Of a stretch of 64,000 bases of DNA, positions 61,777-64,000 are shown piece after piece; the stretch's first letter is position 1, and each line of letters starts with the position of its first letter. Both the position numbers and the translations under genes were made by a program. The notes below the pieces were generated by a model that ran no database searches, was not told the origin of the DNA, and saw nothing but the letters and a program-made list of their open reading frames with translations. The stretch comes from JADLGL01 sp963667605 (GTDB taxonomy: Bacteria > Pseudomonadota > Alphaproteobacteria > Rhizobiales > Kaistiaceae), in assembly GCA_963667605.2 (NCBI GenBank), contig CAXXUZ010000003.1, forward strand, positions 1,488,001 to 1,552,000. Direction: 5' to 3'.

Positions 61777-64000
61777 ATGGCTTCGGTGATCGCCAATTGC
61801 CTAGCCCGACTGGTCCGCGCCGGCCGCGTGAGCCAGAAGGCGGCCGATGCCGCGATGGCGCTGCACGAAGGGATGCAGGGCCAGCTATGGCATGGCATGG
61901 GCCCAATCCACGGCGATGCGGCCTCGGCCATTGCGGTCGCCCGTGCGATGGCCGAAGCGGCGCATCGGCGGAAATATGAGTACGCCAAGGACGCTCTGGC
62001 GCAGGTCGGAGGCGAGGAGCGGATGGCGGCGCACACGCGCGGCGAATCGGCGGGCCTATCGGCGATGCTGCAATTCGATGTGTGGGCCGATGAGGCGGCC
62101 GCGGCCGTCACCAACATCAATGTCGAGAGCCACGCCGAGACGATCCTGGGCAGGCTGTTCAAGCGGGTCGGCCAGGGGTTCGAGCCCTACCGGTCGCGGA
62201 TGGCCGGGTTCCGCCAGGACACCATCGGAATCCGCAACGTGATCCGAGAGCGATATGGAACCGACACCGGCGATCCAATCGCCAAAGCCGGGGCGGCCGC
62301 CTGGCGGTCGGCGGTCGACGAAGGCGTGTTGCTCGCGCGCCGCGGCGGCAAGGACTTCTCCCCGCTCGAGGACTGGCGCTTTCCACAGCATTGGGAGCGC
62401 ATTCGGGTGAGAAAATTCCGGGGCGAGTTCGTCGATGAGATACTGGCCGAGGTCGATGCCGGCACGGTCTCGATCATGGACAAGATAACTGGGCTGGAAG
62501 CGACCCGACTGCAGGCGCCCGCGATCGTTCGCCGGGCGATGGACGACATCATCCACGGCACCAGCCGAGGAGCTTCCGGCCGGGGCTTCCAGCGCGACAT
62601 GAGGGTGTTTCGGATCAACGATGCCGAGTCGTGGCTTCGGCTTAACGACAAGTACGGGTCCGGCGCCCAAGGCCTCTATGGAATGATGATCGGGCACATG
62701 CGAGCGATGGCCCGCGAGATCGCGTTGATCGACGTGCTGGGCCCAAATCACGGCGGGGTGTTCGATACGCTGCTCAAGGTGGCGCAGCGTTCCGAGCGCG
62801 GCGGCAAGGTGGCCAGGACGCTCACCGGGGCGCGAATGGCCGAGCTCGCCTACAAGGATCAGTCGGGCCAACTCAGCGCCGTCAAGGGCGATTTGATCGG
62901 CGGCATTTTCGGTGGGCTCCGAAACATCAAGACGGCAACCAGCCTCGGCTCAGCGGTTATTTCCGCGATTCCCGGCGATACGATCACGACCTTATGGGCG
63001 GCCCGAGCCAACGGGATCCCGGCGGTCCGGGTGCTTACCCGCGCGGTCAATCTGATGGTCGCCGACAATGCGACCAAGCGCGAACTCGCGGCTCAGATGG
63101 GCATCGTGTCTCACGCGGTCACCGATGCGACGCTCAGCAGTCGACGCTTTGAGGATCAGGTGGTCGGTTCGAACTGGACCGGCCGGCTGGCTTCGAGTTT
63201 CATTAGGGTGTCGGGATTGCAGGCCTGGACCGAAGGTCTCAAGCGGTCGTTTTCGATGGAGTTCCATGGCGTGATCGCTCGTCAGGCGGATCATGCTTGG
63301 GAAAATCTCGACCCCGCCTTCCAAGGCTTCCTGCGCCGATATGGTTTCATCGAGGCCGATTGGGTCAAGCTGCGAGAAACCCCGCCGCTTGAAATCGAAG
63401 GCGCCAGGTTCTTCGATACCGAGGCCGCCGGCGCCCTTGGCAAAAGGCTTAACAGCGCGATCATCGACGAACGCCATTTCGCTGTGATCGAGCCAACCGC
63501 ATTGGTGCGAGCGGTATCCTCGGCAGGGCAGGCGCGCGGCACGATCGCCGGCGAGGTATCGCGCTCGAGCTTCATGTTCAAATCGTTCGCGATGACGATT
63601 CTGCTCACCCATGTGATGCGAGCCGCGACGAAGGGGCCATGGCATCAGAGGGTGTTCCGCACCTCGGCATTCATCGCCACCATGACGCTCGCCGGCGCGG
63701 CGTCGTTGCAGGCCAAACAGATCCTCGCCGGCCGCGATCCCAGAAACATGCAGACCCCACAATTTTGGTGGGCGGCGTTCGCCCAGGGCGGCGGCGCCGG
63801 CATTTATGGCGACTTGGTCTATTCGGCCACGACGCGCGGCGGTCAGGGCTTTTGGAGCACGGTGGCCGGGCCGGTGCTCGGGGAGATTCCGGGCACCATC
63901 GACGTGCTCAACTCTATCGCCCGCGGCGGCGATTACGGCGCGGCGCTGGCGCGATATGTGAAGCGCTGGACGCCGGGGTCGACGCTCTGGTTCGCTCGGC
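61777..64000 (+). CDS. giant internal virion protein, 3' end off window
   Basis: From the ATG at 61777 the frame stays open to the window edge (741 codons). The N-terminus (ASVIANCLARLVRAGRVSQKAADA) is helical; the middle includes PQHWERIRVRKFRGEF and a Gly/Ala-rich stretch (GGLRNIKTATSLGSAVISAIPGDT), and the region at ~610-640 (FIATMTLAGAASLQ) is hydrophobic, suggesting membrane contact. By position and length it is the gp16-like internal core protein of a T7/BPP-1-like phage. The end is missing, so any C-terminal enzyme domain is unseen. Confidence 0.7.
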   Translation, partial: MASVIANCLARLVRAGRVSQKAADAAMALHEGMQGQLWHGMGPIHGDAASAIAVARAMAEAAHRRKYEYAKDALAQVGGEERMAAHTRGESAGLSAMLQFDVWADEAAAAVTNINVESHAETILGRLFKRVGQGFEPYRSRMAGFRQDTIGIRNVIRERYGTDTGDPIAKAGAAAWRSAVDEGVLLARRGGKDFSPLEDWRFPQHWERIRVRKFRGEFVDEILAEVDAGTVSIMDKITGLEATRLQAPAIVRRAMDDIIHGTSRGASGRGFQRDMRVFRINDAESWLRLNDKYGSGAQGLYGMMIGHMRAMAREIALIDVLGPNHGGVFDTLLKVAQRSERGGKVARTLTGARMAELAYKDQSGQLSAVKGDLIGGIFGGLRNIKTATSLGSAVISAIPGDTITTLWAARANGIPAVRVLTRAVNLMVADNATKRELAAQMGIVSHAVTDATLSSRRFEDQVVGSNWTGRLASSFIRVSGLQAWTEGLKRSFSMEFHGVIARQADHAWENLDPAFQGFLRRYGFIEADWVKLRETPPLEIEGARFFDTEAAGALGKRLNSAIIDERHFAVIEPTALVRAVSSAGQARGTIAGEVSRSSFMFKSFAMTILLTHVMRAATKGPWHQRVFRTSAFIATMTLAGAASLQAKQILAGRDPRNMQTPQFWWAAFAQGGGAGIYGDLVYSATTRGGQGFWSTVAGPVLGEIPGTIDVLNSIARGGDYGAALARYVKRWTPGSTLWFAR

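Noticed and set aside
26283..64000. Diversity-generating retroelement, as in BPP-1
   Set aside because: No reverse transcriptase and no template/variable repeat pair are in the window; the tail-fibre region is not included.

Overview
The window is GC-rich alphaproteobacterial DNA. Typical single-copy alphaproteobacterial genes include trcR (DUF1013), an rcdA-type DUF1465 gene, zapA beside a DUF4164 gene, a proton-pumping transhydrogenase operon (pntAA-pntAB-pntB) with a tiny aa3-oxidase subunit IV gene, and ruvC-ruvA-ruvB. A perfect CtrA box lies in front of the rcdA homologue. The gene order suits a Rhodospirillales-like lineage; the genus cannot be fixed from sequence alone.

Region 1 (1-26,270) is host chromosome. 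The left edge cuts a hydrolase-like membrane protein. Then come the pnt operon, two ydcH-like genes (one broken), trcR, a quinone oxidoreductase with a Tat-exported partner, and rcdA behind a CtrA box and a candidate terminated small RNA. A long leftward run follows: gap-pgk-fda (lower glycolysis), a ThiE/TenI-like gene, a Sel1-repeat protein, suhB, an ExbB/MotA-like plus OmpA/MotB-like pair, and rpmE. Rightwards run DUF4164-zapA-(candidate 6S RNA)-broken nucleotidyltransferase-5-FCL-ymdB-yebC-ruvC-ruvA-ruvB-HAD phosphatase. The host part ends inside ybgC.

Region 2 (26,271 to beyond 64,000) is a prophage integrated after codon 32 of ybgC; its other end is outside the window. Its early half is lambda-like: integrase, excisionase-like gene, RecT and a YqaJ-type exonuclease run leftwards from a PL-like promoter, while a CI-like repressor and a Cro-like gene diverge at a PR-like promoter. 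Both promoters carry the same TTGCC-N4-GGCAA operators. Between PL and the repressor lies an accessory cassette: a structured leader, a small ORF, a Panacea-domain protein and a small membrane protein, a candidate toxin-antitoxin or exclusion system. Rightwards follow RusA, a repeat-rich replication gene that looks like an origin, an intact IS1595-type transposase, a decayed methyltransferase-HNH gene, and the terminase genes. The late half is T7/BPP-1-like (podovirus): connector/portal, scaffold, capsid, cement-like protein, two tail-tube proteins and very large internal virion proteins, one with an M15 peptidase domain and one with a DdrB/ParB-like domain.

Several genes in both regions are broken by single-base frame changes. 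Some are at repeats or G-runs, others in old transposon remnants. They may be real decay (degenerate IS1380 and IS1595 copies, methyltransferase fragments) or, in part, uncorrected indel errors in the assembly; the sequence alone cannot separate these.
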